Source of the DNA: UBA4744 sp035282865
GTDB lineage: Bacteria > Actinomycetota > Acidimicrobiia > Spongiisociales > UBA4744
Assembly: GCA_035282865.1 (NCBI GenBank)
Contig: DATEVB010000148.1
Location: 1 to 13,699, forward strand
Direction of reading: 5' to 3'
DNA: 13,699 nt
The notes under the pieces were generated by a model, which had not been told where the DNA came from, searched no databases, and saw only the letters and a list, made by a program, of their open reading frames with translations. This document shows positions 13,320 to 13,699 of the stretch, in pieces. A program made the position numbers and the translations under genes. Positions within the stretch are counted from its first letter, which is position 1. Every line of letters begins with the position of its first letter.

Positions 13320-13699
13320 CTACGGATTGGGGTCGGGTTCGATGTGCATGACGGTGTCGGCCGACCAGCAGGTGCCCGACAACCCTCGATCACACACCGA
13401 ACCGGAGAACCAGGCGAATCCGGTCAACCAATCGTGGTCGAAGACGACCCGCACCCCGAGCCAGTCGCGATTTGCTCCAGTATTGACCCTGGCGGCTTCA
13501 GGCCATGAGCTCTCGATAACGAACCAGTTTGCGGAACCGCAAACCAGGGCAGGCTCTGTCGGGAGGGCCGGCCGGTACGCCTGCTTGGGGCCGACCGCTC
13601 CTGAGGTGTCCGACTTATAGACCCAGACTCCAAGTACCGCGCCGTTGATGTTCCGCACGGCGCCGGCCGTCGCCTCGAGGATCACGCAGTCGGCGTTTG
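13320..13699 (-). CDS. TadE-like minor pilin, 5' part outside the window
   Basis: Only the C-terminal 125 residues are in view; the N-terminal pilin helix lies beyond the right edge. The first visible residues, NADCVILEATAGAV, parallel NADTLMLGAIAEATADL of the TadE-like protein at 12016-12618. GVWVYKSDTSG parallels AIWIFEAKANG. The segment LGVRVVFDHDWLTGF and the end ADTVMHIEP repeat the C-terminal signature of the other two TadE-like proteins. Four cysteines are visible, two of them in an insert CDRGLSGTC. It is clearly a paralogue of the 12016-12618 product. An internal GTG at 13685 is not the real start, because similarity continues upstream of it. It probably belongs to the same pilus cluster, upstream in transcription. 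Confidence 0.8.
   Translation of the reverse strand, partial: NADCVILEATAGAVRNINGAVLGVWVYKSDTSGAVGPKQAYRPALPTEPALVCGSANWFVIESSWPEAARVNTGANRDWLGVRVVFDHDWLTGFAWFSGSVCDRGLSGTCWSADTVMHIEPDPNP

Overview
The window is GC-rich, densely packed bacterial DNA. Gene content and style suggest a high-GC actinobacterium, perhaps of class Acidimicrobiia. The hints are frequent GTG/TTG starts, 4-bp stop/start overlaps, an E. coli-type NADP isocitrate dehydrogenase beside a lactate-dehydrogenase-like malate dehydrogenase, a lone SCP2 protein, VOC proteins and Tad pilus genes. This placement is inferred from gene content only. I saw no rRNA, tRNA, CRISPR array, transposase or phage gene.

Layout. Positions 1-337 hold no gene: a cluster of REP-like palindromes (33-260) is followed by a tract of exact 7-bp units (300-327) that runs into the ribosome-binding site of a small NIPSNAP-like gene (338-625). 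A + strand run follows: purN (699-1310), purH (1307-2833), folD (2830-3684), icd (3715-4917) and two vicinal-oxygen-chelate (VOC) genes (4967-5353, 5361-6107). purN/purH/folD are joined by GTGA and TTGA overlaps. FolD makes 10-formyl-tetrahydrofolate, and PurN and PurH spend it in purine synthesis. A convergent lipoprotein gene with an HELAH zinc-protease-like motif (6136-7308, -) separates this run from mdh (7406-8341, +) and an HU-type DNA-binding protein gene (8453-8737, +). The HU gene has its own readable sigma70-like promoter and a strong terminator.

The right half is all minus strand: an SCP2 sterol-carrier-like protein (8882-9259), a 223-bp intergenic stretch with two more 7-bp tracts (9346-9366 and 9446-9473), a DapA-superfamily aldolase most like 4-hydroxy-2-oxoglutarate aldolase (9483-10361), and a Tad/Flp pilus minor-protein cluster. 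Read in the direction of transcription, that cluster is a TadE-like protein cut by the window edge (13320-13699), TadE-like (12615-13169), TadE-like (12016-12618) and a large Cys-rich TadG-like protein (10465-12003). The last three form a tightly coupled operon.

Most genes are ordinary housekeeping genes. The parts most worth a second look are the period-7 tracts in two unrelated intergenic regions, the REP-like cluster, the set of three TadE-like proteins sharing a C-terminal signature beside a Cys-rich TadG, the HExxH lipoprotein, and the aldolase that lacks the DapA arginine. I found no convincing new defence or mobile system.
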